Source: JAUREX01 sp044356825 | GTDB lineage: Bacteria > Pseudomonadota > Alphaproteobacteria > Rhodobacterales > Rhodobacteraceae | DNA: 46,705 bases | NCBI GenBank assembly: GCA_044356825.1 | Contig: JBIKVM010000003.1 | Coordinates: forward strand, 1 to 46,705 | Direction of reading: 5' to 3' | In this document: piece by piece, positions 1-7,797 of the stretch | How the letters are laid out: every line of letters begins with the position of its first letter | How positions within the stretch are numbered: the stretch's first letter is position 1 | Made by a program: the position numbers and the translations under genes | The notes under the pieces: generated by a model | Database searches by the model: none | What the model saw: only the letters and a program-made list of their open reading frames with translations | What the model was told of the DNA's origin: nothing

Positions 1-386
1 CGAGCTTCGACGATCTCGGGCGGGGCGAAGAGGAAGGCAAGCGCAACGTCGCCCCCGTCACGGACGACGCCGCGAGCCGCGGCCTCGAGGTGCTGCGCCA
101 GATCAGCTCGACGGGCTATCTGCGCAAGCGCGTGCCGCAGGAACTGGTGGTGCTGAGGGGCGGGATGGCGACGGCCTCGGCGCTCGCACTCGATACGGGC
201 GCGGTCGCGACGATGGCGGCGGTGCAGGTCTCGGCCGCGATCGAGCCCGCGATCGACGCCCGGGCGCGCGCGCGGATGCAGGGCTACGAGGGCGACAGCT
301 GCGGCGAGTGCGGCAACTTCACGCTGGTGCGCAACGGCACCTGCATGAAGTGCAACACCTGCGGCGCCACCAGCGGGTGCAGTTGA
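1..386 (+). CDS. nrdJ: Vitamin B12-dependent (class II) ribonucleotide reductase, C-terminal fragment
   Basis: This is the 3' end of a gene that begins before the window; the reading frame starts at base 3. NrdJ reduces ribonucleotides to deoxyribonucleotides using adenosylcobalamin, so it works with or without oxygen. The visible tail of about 127 residues ends in the cysteine-rich segment typical of NrdJ: GDSCGECGNFTLVRNGTC followed by MKCNTCGATSGCS. It holds four CxxC-type cysteines (two CxxC pairs, the second overlapping the redox-active C-terminal cysteines) that re-reduce the active site or bind zinc. The stop codon at 384-386 is followed nine bases later by a perfect 12-bp hairpin, so transcription probably ends here. 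The identification is from the conserved tail only; the catalytic barrel is outside the window. Confidence 0.95.
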   Translation, partial: SFDDLGRGEEEGKRNVAPVTDDAASRGLEVLRQISSTGYLRKRVPQELVVLRGGMATASALALDTGAVATMAAVQVSAAIEPAIDARARARMQGYEGDSCGECGNFTLVRNGTCMKCNTCGATSGCS

Positions 387-394
387 TCACGTTG

Positions 395-421
395 CCCCGG
401 CGCACCACGGGTGCGCCGGGG
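395..421 (+). terminator. Perfect 12-bp stem-loop after nrdJ
   Basis: The arm ccccggcgcacc (395-406) pairs fully with ggtgcgccgggg (410-421) around a three-base loop. It begins nine bases after the nrdJ stop codon. No T-run follows, so it may stop transcription weakly or protect the mRNA 3' end. A second small inverted repeat (ctgaagg/ccttcag, about 427-442) follows it. Confidence 0.7.
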
Positions 422-545
422 CGAGCCTGAAGGGGCCTTCAGCCCCACTGGACGGAAGCCGCGGCACTTTCAGCGAGCAGCGCCGCACTTACCGGAACAA
501 GGCTGATCTTTACAGTCCCGCGCAGCATGCCGCCGCGTTGATGGC

Positions 546-572
546 GTCAGGGCACCCCGCAGGTGCCCTGAC
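546..572 (-). terminator. Hairpin downstream of the tandem micro-genes
   Basis: An 11-bp perfect stem, gtcagggcacc (546-556) with ggtgccctgac (562-572), around a five-base loop. It lies 11 bases after the stop codon of the second micro-gene, read on the minus strand. It is a good candidate for the 3' end of a short transcript carrying both micro-genes. There is no clear T-run. Confidence 0.6.
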
Positions 573-583
573 TTGGTTGTCGA

Positions 584-676
584 TCAGCGGATGATCCTGA
601 CACCTGCGAGGGCGTCCTCCGGCAGGCCGACAAGGATAAGGCCGAGAAGCGCGGCAAGCAGAAGATAACGCGCCAT
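584..676 (-). CDS. Micro-protein of 30 residues, hydrophobic, second copy of a tandem pair
   Basis: The reading frame encodes MARYLLLAALLGLILVGLPE followed by DALAGVRIIR. It has a short basic N-terminus, one hydrophobic stretch of about 14 residues, and then a conserved PEDALAG segment that resembles a signal-peptidase site (ALA-G) or a membrane exit. A strong ribosome binding site (cccggaggtttcc) sits directly before the ATG. The neighbouring copy at 704-793 encodes a protein almost identical over the first 25 residues. Four of the seven codon differences in that stretch are silent and the other three are Ala/Thr or Leu/Val swaps, the pattern expected of selected protein sequence. I do not recognise the family. 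It may be a membrane micro-protein, a type I toxin-like peptide or a secreted peptide. Confidence 0.65.
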   Translation of the reverse strand: MARYLLLAALLGLILVGLPEDALAGVRIIR

Positions 677-703
677 GGAAACCTCCGGGTTGCTCATTGG
701 AAA

Positions 704-793
704 TCAGCGCCAGCGAAGCCCGGCGAGGGCATCCTCCGGCAGGCCGACAAGAATGAGGCCGACAAGTGTGGCAAGCAGAAGATAACGCGTCAT
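704..793 (-). CDS. Micro-protein of 29 residues, hydrophobic, first copy of a tandem pair
   Basis: The reading frame encodes MTRYLLLATLVGLILVGLPE followed by DALAGLRWR. It is the promoter-proximal member of a tandem duplication. The 16 bases upstream of its ATG (caacccggaggtttcc) are identical to those upstream of the second copy, so the ribosome binding site was duplicated with the gene. The C-termini diverge after ALAG (LRWR here, VRIIR in the other) but both stay basic. A recognisable sigma-70 type promoter lies about 30 bases upstream and a hairpin follows the second copy, so the pair looks like its own two-gene transcript. The function is unknown. Confidence 0.65.
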   Translation of the reverse strand: MTRYLLLATLVGLILVGLPEDALAGLRWR

Positions 794-821
794 GGAAACC
801 TCCGGGTTGAAATCTACCCGG

Positions 822-850
822 ATTAGTCATCTTTTGCGGGAATTTGTCAA
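822..850 (-). promoter_or_regulatory. Sigma-70 type promoter for the tandem micro-genes
   Basis: Read on the minus strand, TTGACA (850-845, a perfect -35) is followed after exactly 17 bases by ACTAAT (827-822, four of six matches to TATAAT). The first micro-gene begins 28 bases after the -10 box. The promoter lies between the upstream methyltransferase gene, which stops at 872, and the micro-genes, and supports independent transcription. Confidence 0.6.
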
Positions 851-871
851 GGCCCGTGGCAGCGCGCCACC

Positions 872-2215
872 TCAGCCCTCGGCGATCCCGGTCAGGCGGC
901 AGACCATCTGCTTGGTATAGAGCGAGACCGCCAGAACCTCATAGCCCAGCCCCTCGCGGGCGCAGAACTCTTCGAGCGCGCGGTATTCGTCCTTTTCCCA
1001 GTCGCTGTTGACGATGAATTCGTCGAAGACGAGCAGCGTACGCCCGTCGATGACGGGGCGGGCGTTGCTCAGCGCGCAGAGGGTAGAGGCATAGAGGTCG
1101 GCGTCGAAGTTGATGAGCGCAGCCTTGGCGCGTGGGCGCGCGAAGAACTGCGGAAGGGTGTGGGCAAACTCGCCGGCCACGAACTGGGCGCCACGGATCT
1201 GCGGAATGCGGCCAAAGCTCGAATAGCTCCCCTTGGGCACGGTGCGCCAGTCCTCGGGAAGCCCCTCGAAGGTGTCGAAACCAAAGCCCTTGCGATAGCT
1301 CTGCATGAGGTAGCGGAAGCTGTCGCCCATCCAGACGCCGAATTCGTAGAAGGGACGCGAGCGGTCCGACCAGCCGACCGCGCGATCGAACACCGACCAG
1401 CGGTTGAAGTGCAACTCGGGCCGATTGGGCAGCGACAGGATCCAGCCGACGGACCGCAGGACAGGATCGTGCCCGAAGCCTGCGGCCATCAGACGCTCAT
1501 AATGGCTGGGATCGCCCGCCAGCGCGCGCATCCCGGCAAGCGTCACTACCCCGGTCTGGAACGCCGGCGCCTGTTCGAGGCAGAGTTCCAGGATCGCCTG
1601 CGCCTGTTCGGGGTCGTTCACGGTCGAATGCAGGTTCCAATAAGGGACGTGATCGCGGTGGTCGATCTCGATTGCGCGCAGGAAGTGGTTCTGCGCGCCC
1701 TTGATGTCCGCCCGCTCATTGAGGAGCGTGCCGTAGGTATTGTGCGCGACCGCAAAGCCGGGCCGCAGCGCGATCGCTTCGGCGACATGGTGCTCGGCCT
1801 CATCGAGAAATCCGAGTTCCTTCAGCGCGATCGAGAGGTTGTTGTGGACGTTGGGCAGATAGGCCGCCTTGCGCTCCGACTCGGTCGGGTGGGGGTCGAT
1901 CTCGAGCAGGCGGACGTAATGGATCACCGCCTCTTCGTTTTCCTTCAGGATCGCGTGCGTCTCGCCAAGGATGTTGCGCAGGAATATCGACTCGGGCGCC
2001 TCATCAAGTAGGTGGCGCGCCATCTCCACGACAAGCCGATGCTGGCCCTTGTGATAGAGGCTGCTCAGCACCTCGATGGTCGAGTCGGGCAGAGGCCCCG
2101 CACCTTGTTCAGTGACGCGGGCAACGGCCGGCGCGGGCGCAAGTGCCAGCGCGACAGAGGATGCCGTCATCGTCGCCGAAAGGTCCGAGGTCTGGATATG
2201 GCGATAGTGTGTCAT
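872..2215 (-). CDS. TPR-repeat protein fused to a TylF/macrocin-type O-methyltransferase domain
   Basis: The product has 447 residues. About residues 45-250 are helical repeats of TPR type (for example LFLDEAEHHVAEAIALRPG- and GAQNHFLRAIEID-like units). The C-terminal half (about 285-440) resembles the TylF family of SAM-dependent methyltransferases: YEFGVWMGDSFRYL forms the SAM-binding loop, FDTFEGLPEDW follows, and INFDADLYAST and LLVFDEF provide the acidic residues. Such fusions usually methylate sugars or glycan precursors and are found near surface-polysaccharide genes. The ATG at 2215 was chosen because GGGAG lies six bases upstream; a longer frame would run into the sua5 gene. The substrate is not known. 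It is probably co-oriented with, but separate from, sua5. Confidence 0.75.
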   Translation of the reverse strand: MTHYRHIQTSDLSATMTASSVALALAPAPAVARVTEQGAGPLPDSTIEVLSSLYHKGQHRLVVEMARHLLDEAPESIFLRNILGETHAILKENEEAVIHYVRLLEIDPHPTESERKAAYLPNVHNNLSIALKELGFLDEAEHHVAEAIALRPGFAVAHNTYGTLLNERADIKGAQNHFLRAIEIDHRDHVPYWNLHSTVNDPEQAQAILELCLEQAPAFQTGVVTLAGMRALAGDPSHYERLMAAGFGHDPVLRSVGWILSLPNRPELHFNRWSVFDRAVGWSDRSRPFYEFGVWMGDSFRYLMQSYRKGFGFDTFEGLPEDWRTVPKGSYSSFGRIPQIRGAQFVAGEFAHTLPQFFARPRAKAALINFDADLYASTLCALSNARPVIDGRTLLVFDEFIVNSDWEKDEYRALEEFCAREGLGYEVLAVSLYTKQMVCRLTGIAEG

Positions 2216-2267
2216 GCTGATCTCCCGTTGGATGGGGAAACGGCGCATGGCGGAAAATGTTAGGAGA

Positions 2268-3248
2268 TCAGGGCCGATCGCCGTCGCGTGGTGCCGCCGC
2301 ACGCGACAGCCGGTCGTTGACGGCCCGGCCGAGGCCCATATCGGGCACCGGCGCGAAGCCGATCAGCCCCCCCGGCCCGGCCAGCGCATCGGCCTCGTGC
2401 AGCACGTCATAAAGCCGCGCCGCCGCCTCGGCCATGTCGCCCGAGGGCGAGAGGTTCAGCGCCGCGCCCACGCACCCCGGCCCGAAGCCGATCCAGACCA
2501 TGCCGGGCCCCGGCACCCTGACGCCAAGCCGGACCGCCGCCCGCGGCGCGTAGTGCGAGGCAAGCTGCCCCGGCGCCTCGGGTCGCGCCTCGGCGCGGTC
2601 GGGAGCGGGGCGGCGGAGCGGCTGACCGATCAGCGCCTCGATCGCGTCCGCCGTCACCCCCCCCTCGCGCAACAGCGTGAAGCCATCCGGCCCGCAGCCG
2701 AGGATCGTCGATTCGACCCCGACCGCGCAGGGGCCCGCGTCGATCACCGCCGCGATCCGCCCGCCGAGGCCCGCGAGCACATGCGCCGCCCGCGTCGGGC
2801 TGATCCGGCCCGAGGGGTTGGCCGAGGGCGCGGCGATGGGCCGGCCGAGCGCGCGGCAGAGCGCCTGCGCCACCGGATGCGCCGGTACCCGCAGCGCGAC
2901 GCGCGCAAGCCCCGCCGTCACCGCGGCCGCAATGCCGGCATCGGGGCGCAGATCGACGACAAGCGTCAGCGGCCCGGGCCAGAACCGCGCGACAAGGGGC
3001 GCGGCCTCGGCGGGGATCGCGCCGATCCGCCCGGCCGCCGCCGCATCGGCCGCATGCACGATCAGCGGGTTGCGCGAGGGGCGCCCCTTGGCGGCATAGA
3101 GCGCGGCAATCGCGGCCGGGTTCGTCGCGTCGGCGGCGAGGCCATAGACCGTCTCGGTCGGCATCGCGACCAGCGCGCCCGCGCGCAAGAGGGCCGCCGC
3201 GGCGGCGATCCCCTCGGGATCGGGGCGCAGGATCGTCGTCGCTGTCAT
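2268..3248 (-). CDS. sua5: L-threonylcarbamoyladenylate synthase, Sua5 type
   Basis: The enzyme makes threonylcarbamoyl-AMP from threonine, bicarbonate and ATP, the first step of the t6A37 modification of ANN-decoding tRNAs. The product has 326 residues. The N-terminal YrdC domain (about 1-195) shows PTETVYGLAAD, the nucleotide-binding KGRPSRNPL, APSANPSGRISPT and VESTIL. A C-terminal Sua5 domain (about 215-326) makes this the long Sua5 form rather than the short TsaC. I chose the ATG at 3248 (GAGGGG upstream) over an in-frame TTG seven codons earlier. It is divergent from the acyl-CoA dehydrogenase gene at 3323. Confidence 0.93.
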   Translation of the reverse strand: MTATTILRPDPEGIAAAAALLRAGALVAMPTETVYGLAADATNPAAIAALYAAKGRPSRNPLIVHAADAAAAGRIGAIPAEAAPLVARFWPGPLTLVVDLRPDAGIAAAVTAGLARVALRVPAHPVAQALCRALGRPIAAPSANPSGRISPTRAAHVLAGLGGRIAAVIDAGPCAVGVESTILGCGPDGFTLLREGGVTADAIEALIGQPLRRPAPDRAEARPEAPGQLASHYAPRAAVRLGVRVPGPGMVWIGFGPGCVGAALNLSPSGDMAEAAARLYDVLHEADALAGPGGLIGFAPVPDMGLGRAVNDRLSRAAAPRDGDRP

Positions 3249-3281
3249 CGCGGCCCCTCGGCGCTTCAATCAGCCCCGCCC

Positions 3282-3302
3282 TTGGGCTATGAGCGTGCCC
3301 AA
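3282..3302. promoter_or_regulatory. Inverted repeat TTGGGC-N9-GCCCAA in the sua5/acyl-CoA dehydrogenase divergent region
   Basis: The 74-base gap between two divergent genes contains a perfect six-base inverted repeat with a nine-base spacer, ending 20 bases before the ATG of the acyl-CoA dehydrogenase gene. The geometry suits a dimeric repressor or a short hairpin in the leader. No regulator family is recognised. Confidence 0.3.
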
Positions 3303-3322
3303 AGCAAGCCCCCGGAGGCGAC

Positions 3323-5038
3323 ATGCCCTATCGCGCACCGATATCCGAACTGCGATTCGTGCTGCGCCATGTGGTGGGGTTCGACGCGGTCGCGGCCACC
3401 GGCGCCTTCGCCCCGTGCGGCCCCGAGACGACCGACGCGATCCTGACCGAGGCGGGCAGGCTCTGCGCCGAGGTTCTGGCGCCGCTCCGGCGCGCAGGCG
3501 ACGAACACCCCGCCCGGCTCGAGAACGGCGCGGTGCGCACCCCGCCCGGCTTCGCGCGCGGCTATCGCGCCATCGCCGAGGGAGGCTGGATCGGCATCGC
3601 CGCCGATCCCGCCCATGGCGGCATGGGCCTGCCGCAGACGCTGGCCACGGCCGTGAACGAGATGATGGCCTCGGCCTGCCTTGCGCTGCACACCAACCCG
3701 CTGATGACGCAGGGGCAGATCGAGGCGCTCGAGCATCATGCGGATGCGGCGCTGAAGGCCGTCTATCTGCCGCGTCTGATCTCGGGCGAATGGTGCGCGA
3801 CCATGAACCTGACCGAACCGCAGGCGGGGTCCGACGTCGGCGCGCTGCGCTGCCGGGCGGAGCCGCTGGGCGATGGCAGCTTCGCGATCAGCGGGCAGAA
3901 GATCTACATCACCTGGGCCGACAACGACTTTACCGCGAATGTCTGCCACCTCGTGCTGGCGCGGCTGCCGGACGGCGGGCCGGGGACCAGGGGCATCAGC
4001 CTCTTCATGGTGCCGAAGATCATCCCCGACGCCGAGGGGCGGCTGGGCGCGCCGAACGCGCTGCGCGTCCTCTCGCTCGAAGGCAAGACGGGCCTGCACG
4101 GCAGCCCGACGGCGGTGATGGCCTATGAGGGCGCGCGCGGCTGGCTGGTCGGAGAGCCGCATCGCGGCATGGCGGCGATGTTCACGATGATGAACAACGC
4201 GCGCCTCGGCGTGGGCGTGCAGGGCGTGGGCGCGGCCGAGGCGGCGCTGCAACTGGCGCTCGGGCACGCGCGCACGCGCCGGCAGGGCACGACACCCGTG
4301 GGCGACGGGTCGGGCCCGATCGCCGATCATGCCGACGTGCGCCGGATGCTCGGGCTGATGGCGGCCGAGACGGCGGCGGCGCGGGCGGTCGCGCTCGGCT
4401 GCGCGGTCGCCATCGACATGGCGCGCGCGACGGGCGATGCGGGCTGGCAGGCGCGGGCGGCGTTCCTGACCCCGATCGCCAAGGTCTGCGGCACCGAGGC
4501 CGGCATCGCGGTGGCCGATCTCGGGATTCAGATCCACGGCGGCATGGGCTATGTCGAGCAGACGGGCGCGGCCCAACTCTGGCGCGACATCCGCGTCAGC
4601 GCGATCTATGAGGGGACGAACGGCATTCAGGCGATGGACCTCGTGGGGCGCAAGCTGGCCGACGGGGGCGCCGCCGCGCGCGCCCTCATCGCCGAGATCG
4701 CAGGGGCGGCCGAGGCGGCGCGCCAGACCCTGCCCGGCATGGCCCCTGCGCTGGCCGAGGCGGCCGGGGCGCAGGCGCGCGCGACGCGGGCGATGCTCGA
4801 CCTCGGCCCGACCGACCGGGCGGCGGGGGCGCTGGCCTATCTGCGCGGCTTCGCGCGGCTGCTCGGGGCGCACTACCTCTTGCGCGCGGCGCTGGCCGAA
4901 GGCGCGCCGGGGCCGCGCCACGCCCTCGCGGCCTTCCATGTCGCGCGCCTCCTGCCGCAGCAGGGGCCGCATCTGGCCGAGGCGACGCTCGGCGCCGCGG
5001 GGGTCTATGCGCTCGCGCCCGAGGCGCTCGACCCGTGA
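3323..5038 (+). CDS. Acyl-CoA dehydrogenase, long DmdC-like subfamily
   Basis: This flavoprotein removes hydrogens from the alpha and beta carbons of an acyl-CoA. The product has 571 residues, longer than standard members (about 380), because of the extra N- and C-terminal segments of the subfamily that includes 3-methylmercaptopropionyl-CoA dehydrogenase (DmdC) and related medium/long-chain enzymes. Visible landmarks are the FAD-loop segment MNLTEPQAGSDVGALRC (about 156-172), ISLFMVPK, and IYEGTNGIQAMDLVGRK with the likely catalytic Glu (about residue 432). GGAGG lies five bases before the ATG. The MBL-fold gene follows seven bases later, suggesting an operon. Whether the substrate is methylmercaptopropionyl-CoA or an ordinary fatty acyl-CoA cannot be told from sequence alone; no other dmd gene is present. 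Confidence 0.85.
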   Translation: MPYRAPISELRFVLRHVVGFDAVAATGAFAPCGPETTDAILTEAGRLCAEVLAPLRRAGDEHPARLENGAVRTPPGFARGYRAIAEGGWIGIAADPAHGGMGLPQTLATAVNEMMASACLALHTNPLMTQGQIEALEHHADAALKAVYLPRLISGEWCATMNLTEPQAGSDVGALRCRAEPLGDGSFAISGQKIYITWADNDFTANVCHLVLARLPDGGPGTRGISLFMVPKIIPDAEGRLGAPNALRVLSLEGKTGLHGSPTAVMAYEGARGWLVGEPHRGMAAMFTMMNNARLGVGVQGVGAAEAALQLALGHARTRRQGTTPVGDGSGPIADHADVRRMLGLMAAETAAARAVALGCAVAIDMARATGDAGWQARAAFLTPIAKVCGTEAGIAVADLGIQIHGGMGYVEQTGAAQLWRDIRVSAIYEGTNGIQAMDLVGRKLADGGAAARALIAEIAGAAEAARQTLPGMAPALAEAAGAQARATRAMLDLGPTDRAAGALAYLRGFARLLGAHYLLRAALAEGAPGPRHALAAFHVARLLPQQGPHLAEATLGAAGVYALAPEALDP

Positions 5039-5045
5039 CGGCACG

Positions 5046-6128
5046 ATGATGGACACCTCCGCCGCCGAGATCCGCCACCCCTTCGCGACCCCGCCCGCCC
5101 CCGGCGCGGCGACCGAGGTCGCGCCCGGTATCCTGTGGCTGCGCCTGCCGATGCCGATGGCGCTCGATCATGTGAACGTCTACGCGCTCGATGACGGCGA
5201 CAGCTGGACGATCGTCGATACCGGCCTCGACACCCCTGACACCCGCGCCGCATGGCAAGCCGTCCTGACCGGCCCGCTGGCCGGCCGCCCCGTCCGCCGC
5301 GTCCTCGTCACCCACCACCATGTCGATCACGTCGGGCTCGCGGGCTGGTTCGTGGCGCGGGGCGCCGAACTCCTCATGCCGCGGACGGGCTGGCTCATGG
5401 CGCGGATGCTCGCGCTCGACCTGCAGGAGAGGCCGACGCCCGAGGCCCTCGCGCTGTGGCGCGAGGCCGGGATGGACGCCGAAACCTTCGCCCGCCGCGC
5501 CGCCGCGAGGCCCTGGAACGCCGCCGACACCACCCACGCGCTGCCGCCGGGCTTCACCCGCCTGCAGGACGGCGCGCGGATCGTGCTGGGCGGGCGGGGC
5601 TGGCGGGTGCGGATGGGCGACGGACATGCCCCCGAACACGCGACCCTCTGGTCCGAGGATGGCGCGCTCGTCCTCGCGGGGGATCAGGTCCTGCCCGGGA
5701 TCACGCCCCATATCGGGGTCTATCCCAACGAACCCGCCGCCGATCCGCTCGGCGAGTGGCTGGCAAGCTGCGCGCGCCTTGCGGCCCACGCCCGGCCCGA
5801 CCACCTCGTGCTGCCCGGCCACAAGCTGCCCTTCACCGGGCTTGCGCTCCGGCTCGGCCAGATGGGGCAGAGCCACGCGGCCGCCCTTCGCCGCCTGCGC
5901 GCCCATCTGCGCGAGCCCCGCGTCGCGGTCGCGTGCTTCGCGCCCCTCTTCCGCCGGCCGATCGATGATGCGCTCATGGGCCTCGCGCTGCCCGAGACGC
6001 TCGCCCATCTCAACCACCTGCTCGCGCTCGGGGCCGTCGCGCGGACACGCCGCGCCGACGGCGCCTGGATGTGGCACGATGTCCCCGAGGTGAAGATCGC
6101 GGATGACATGGGGCACCCGATCGGCTAA
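5046..6128 (+). CDS. MBL-fold metallo-hydrolase
   Basis: The product has 360 residues with the metallo-beta-lactamase fold. The metal-binding motif is THHHVDHVG (about residues 83-91), followed by GDGHAPEHA with the next metal His, AGDQVLPGITPH with the bridging Asp, and LPGHKLPF with the last His. A C-terminal extension of about 90 residues resembles the winged-helix tail of LACTB2-like and PaaX-type MBL hydrolases. It follows the acyl-CoA dehydrogenase by seven bases, so a role as a thioester or ester hydrolase in the same pathway is plausible but inferred. Two ATGs in a row (5046 and 5049) are possible starts; neither has a strong ribosome binding site, consistent with translational coupling. 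Confidence 0.85.
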   Translation: MMDTSAAEIRHPFATPPAPGAATEVAPGILWLRLPMPMALDHVNVYALDDGDSWTIVDTGLDTPDTRAAWQAVLTGPLAGRPVRRVLVTHHHVDHVGLAGWFVARGAELLMPRTGWLMARMLALDLQERPTPEALALWREAGMDAETFARRAAARPWNAADTTHALPPGFTRLQDGARIVLGGRGWRVRMGDGHAPEHATLWSEDGALVLAGDQVLPGITPHIGVYPNEPAADPLGEWLASCARLAAHARPDHLVLPGHKLPFTGLALRLGQMGQSHAAALRRLRAHLREPRVAVACFAPLFRRPIDDALMGLALPETLAHLNHLLALGAVARTRRADGAWMWHDVPEVKIADDMGHPIG

Positions 6129-6158
6129 CCCATGTTGCACAGAACCGCGAGACACCTC

Positions 6159-6317
6159 ATGGCCCAGCATTCCCACGATCACCACCACGACCACAAACCT
6201 GGCAGCATGGACATCCGCGCGCAGGAGCGCACGTTCAACGGGTTCATCACCTTCACCATCCGCTCGGTGATCGTGATCATCGCGACGCTGGTCTTCCTCG
6301 CCCTCGTCAACGCCTGA
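6159..6317 (+). CDS. aa3-type cytochrome c oxidase subunit IV
   Basis: The 52-residue protein has a His-rich N-terminus (HSHDHHHDH), then GSMDIRAQERTFNGFI and one membrane helix ending in ATLVFLALVNA. The MDIRxQExTFxGF core and the ALVNA end match the small bacterial subunit IV that packs against the aa3 oxidase in Rhodobacter and Paracoccus. It is not needed for catalysis in the species studied. The gene stands apart from the other oxidase genes, which is usual in this group. The start at 6159 gives a family-typical length; an in-frame ATG at 6132, four bases after the previous stop codon, would add nine residues. The His-rich run is longer than I expect for the family and could bind copper or zinc. 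Confidence 0.85.
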   Translation: MAQHSHDHHHDHKPGSMDIRAQERTFNGFITFTIRSVIVIIATLVFLALVNA

Positions 6318-6328
6318 TCGCGCGCGGG

Positions 6329-7762
6329 TCAGACCCGGGCGTAGACATCCTCGAAACGCACGATGTCGTCCTCGCCCAGATAGGCGCCTGTCTGCACCTC
6401 GATCAGTTCAAGGTCGAGTTTGCCGGGATTTTCCAGCCTGTGGCGTGTCCCGAGGGGGATATAGACCGATTCGTTCTCGGTCAGCAGCCGCACGGCGTCC
6501 CCGTTCGTCACACGGGCTGTTCCGGCCACGACAATCCAGTGTTCGGACCGGTGGTGGTGCGCCTGCAGGCTGAGTGCGGCACCCGGCCGCACGAGGATGC
6601 GCTTCACCTGATAGCGGTGCCCGATCGAGAGTCGCTCGAACCAACCCCATGGCCTGTGATCGCGCGGAAAGGCGGTTGCCTGCGGCGCGCCGCGCGCGGC
6701 AAGGACCGCGACCGCCTCGCGCACCTGCCCCCCGGCATCGCGCCGCGCCACCAGAACCGCGTCGGGCATCGCGACTGCCACGATGTCGCGCAGCCCGATC
6801 CCCACCAGTTCGACACCTTCGGCCTCCGAGCGCAGCAGCGTTCCCTCGCAGTCGATGGCGGTTGCGTGGCCTGATCGCACATTGCCCGCCGCGTCGGCGT
6901 CGCCCGCCTTCCAGACTGCTTCCCACCCTCCGAGGTCCGACCACGCGCCATCAAAGGGCATGACCATCAGGCCCGCGACCCGCTCCATGATCGCATAGTC
7001 GATCGAGATATCCTCGACCTTGGCCCACGCGGCGGGATCAAGCCGGAAAAAGTCGAGATCGGACCGCGCCGCCGCATGCGCGGCCCGCACACCCGAAAGG
7101 ATCTCGGGCGCATGGGCCTGAAAGGCCGCAATCAGCGTGTCTGCGCGGAGCAGGAAGATGCCCGCATTCCACAGATGCAGGCCGTCGGCAGCCATCCGTT
7201 CGGCATCCTTTGGCCCCGGCTTCTCGACGAAGCGGCGCAGGGGCCGGATTCCGCCCGGCCCCTCGGGCGCTGCGGTTTCGGGTTCGAGGTGACCATAGCC
7301 CGGTTCGGGTCGGTCGGGCCGGATGCCGAAGGTGACGACCGCGCCGGCGCGGGCGGCGGGCGCTGCGGTCCGCAGCGCAGCGCGGAACCCCTCTGCGTCC
7401 GGGATCGCATGATCCGCCGGCGCCGCGACGATCAGCGCAGCGGGATCGTGCGCCGCGACCGTCAGCGCCGCGGCGAGGATCGCGGGGGCAGTGTTGCGCG
7501 GCTGCGGCTCGATCAACAGCTCCGGCGCGGCAACGCCCGCCTCGCGCAACTGCTCGGCCGCGATGAAGCGGAAGGCCTCGCCCGTCACGATGATGGGGCG
7601 CGCGAATCCGTGGCCGGACAGGCGGCGCGCACAGGCCTGAAACAGCGTCTCCTCGCCCAGAAGCTTCGAGAACTGCTTGGGATAGCTCTTGCGCGACAGG
7701 GGCCAAAGCCGGGTGCCCGAGCCGCCGCAGAGGATGACGGGGTGGATGTCGGAATGGGACAA
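6329..7762 (-). CDS. manC: Mannose-1-phosphate guanylyltransferase / mannose-6-phosphate isomerase
   Basis: This bifunctional enzyme supplies GDP-mannose for exopolysaccharide, capsule or O-antigen. The product has 477 residues. The nucleotidyltransferase domain (about 6-290) begins with VILCGGSGTRLWPLSRKSYPKQ and contains EPQPRNTAPAI and APADHAI. The C-terminal cupin isomerase domain (about 345-470) shows RPWGWFE, the metal-binding HHHRSEHW and GTRHRLENPG. The start appears to be TTG at 7762, since the conserved VILCGGSG motif lies only eight residues downstream and no ATG is available. A terminator-like hairpin separates it from the upstream glycosyltransferase gene. It converges with the oxidase subunit gene with an 11-base gap. 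Confidence 0.95.
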   Translation of the reverse strand: MSHSDIHPVILCGGSGTRLWPLSRKSYPKQFSKLLGEETLFQACARRLSGHGFARPIIVTGEAFRFIAAEQLREAGVAAPELLIEPQPRNTAPAILAAALTVAAHDPAALIVAAPADHAIPDAEGFRAALRTAAPAARAGAVVTFGIRPDRPEPGYGHLEPETAAPEGPGGIRPLRRFVEKPGPKDAERMAADGLHLWNAGIFLLRADTLIAAFQAHAPEILSGVRAAHAAARSDLDFFRLDPAAWAKVEDISIDYAIMERVAGLMVMPFDGAWSDLGGWEAVWKAGDADAAGNVRSGHATAIDCEGTLLRSEAEGVELVGIGLRDIVAVAMPDAVLVARRDAGGQVREAVAVLAARGAPQATAFPRDHRPWGWFERLSIGHRYQVKRILVRPGAALSLQAHHHRSEHWIVVAGTARVTNGDAVRLLTENESVYIPLGTRHRLENPGKLDLELIEVQTGAYLGEDDIVRFEDVYARV

Positions 7763-7797
7763 CGGAGGATCCAGTCTTGGTGAAATGCCTTGGGTTC

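Noticed and set aside
387..583. A minus-strand open frame of 106 codons (510-830) covering the repeated region.
   Set aside because: It runs through both copies in a frame that gives Cys/Pro/Arg-rich sequence, while the two short frames with ribosome binding sites explain the duplication better.
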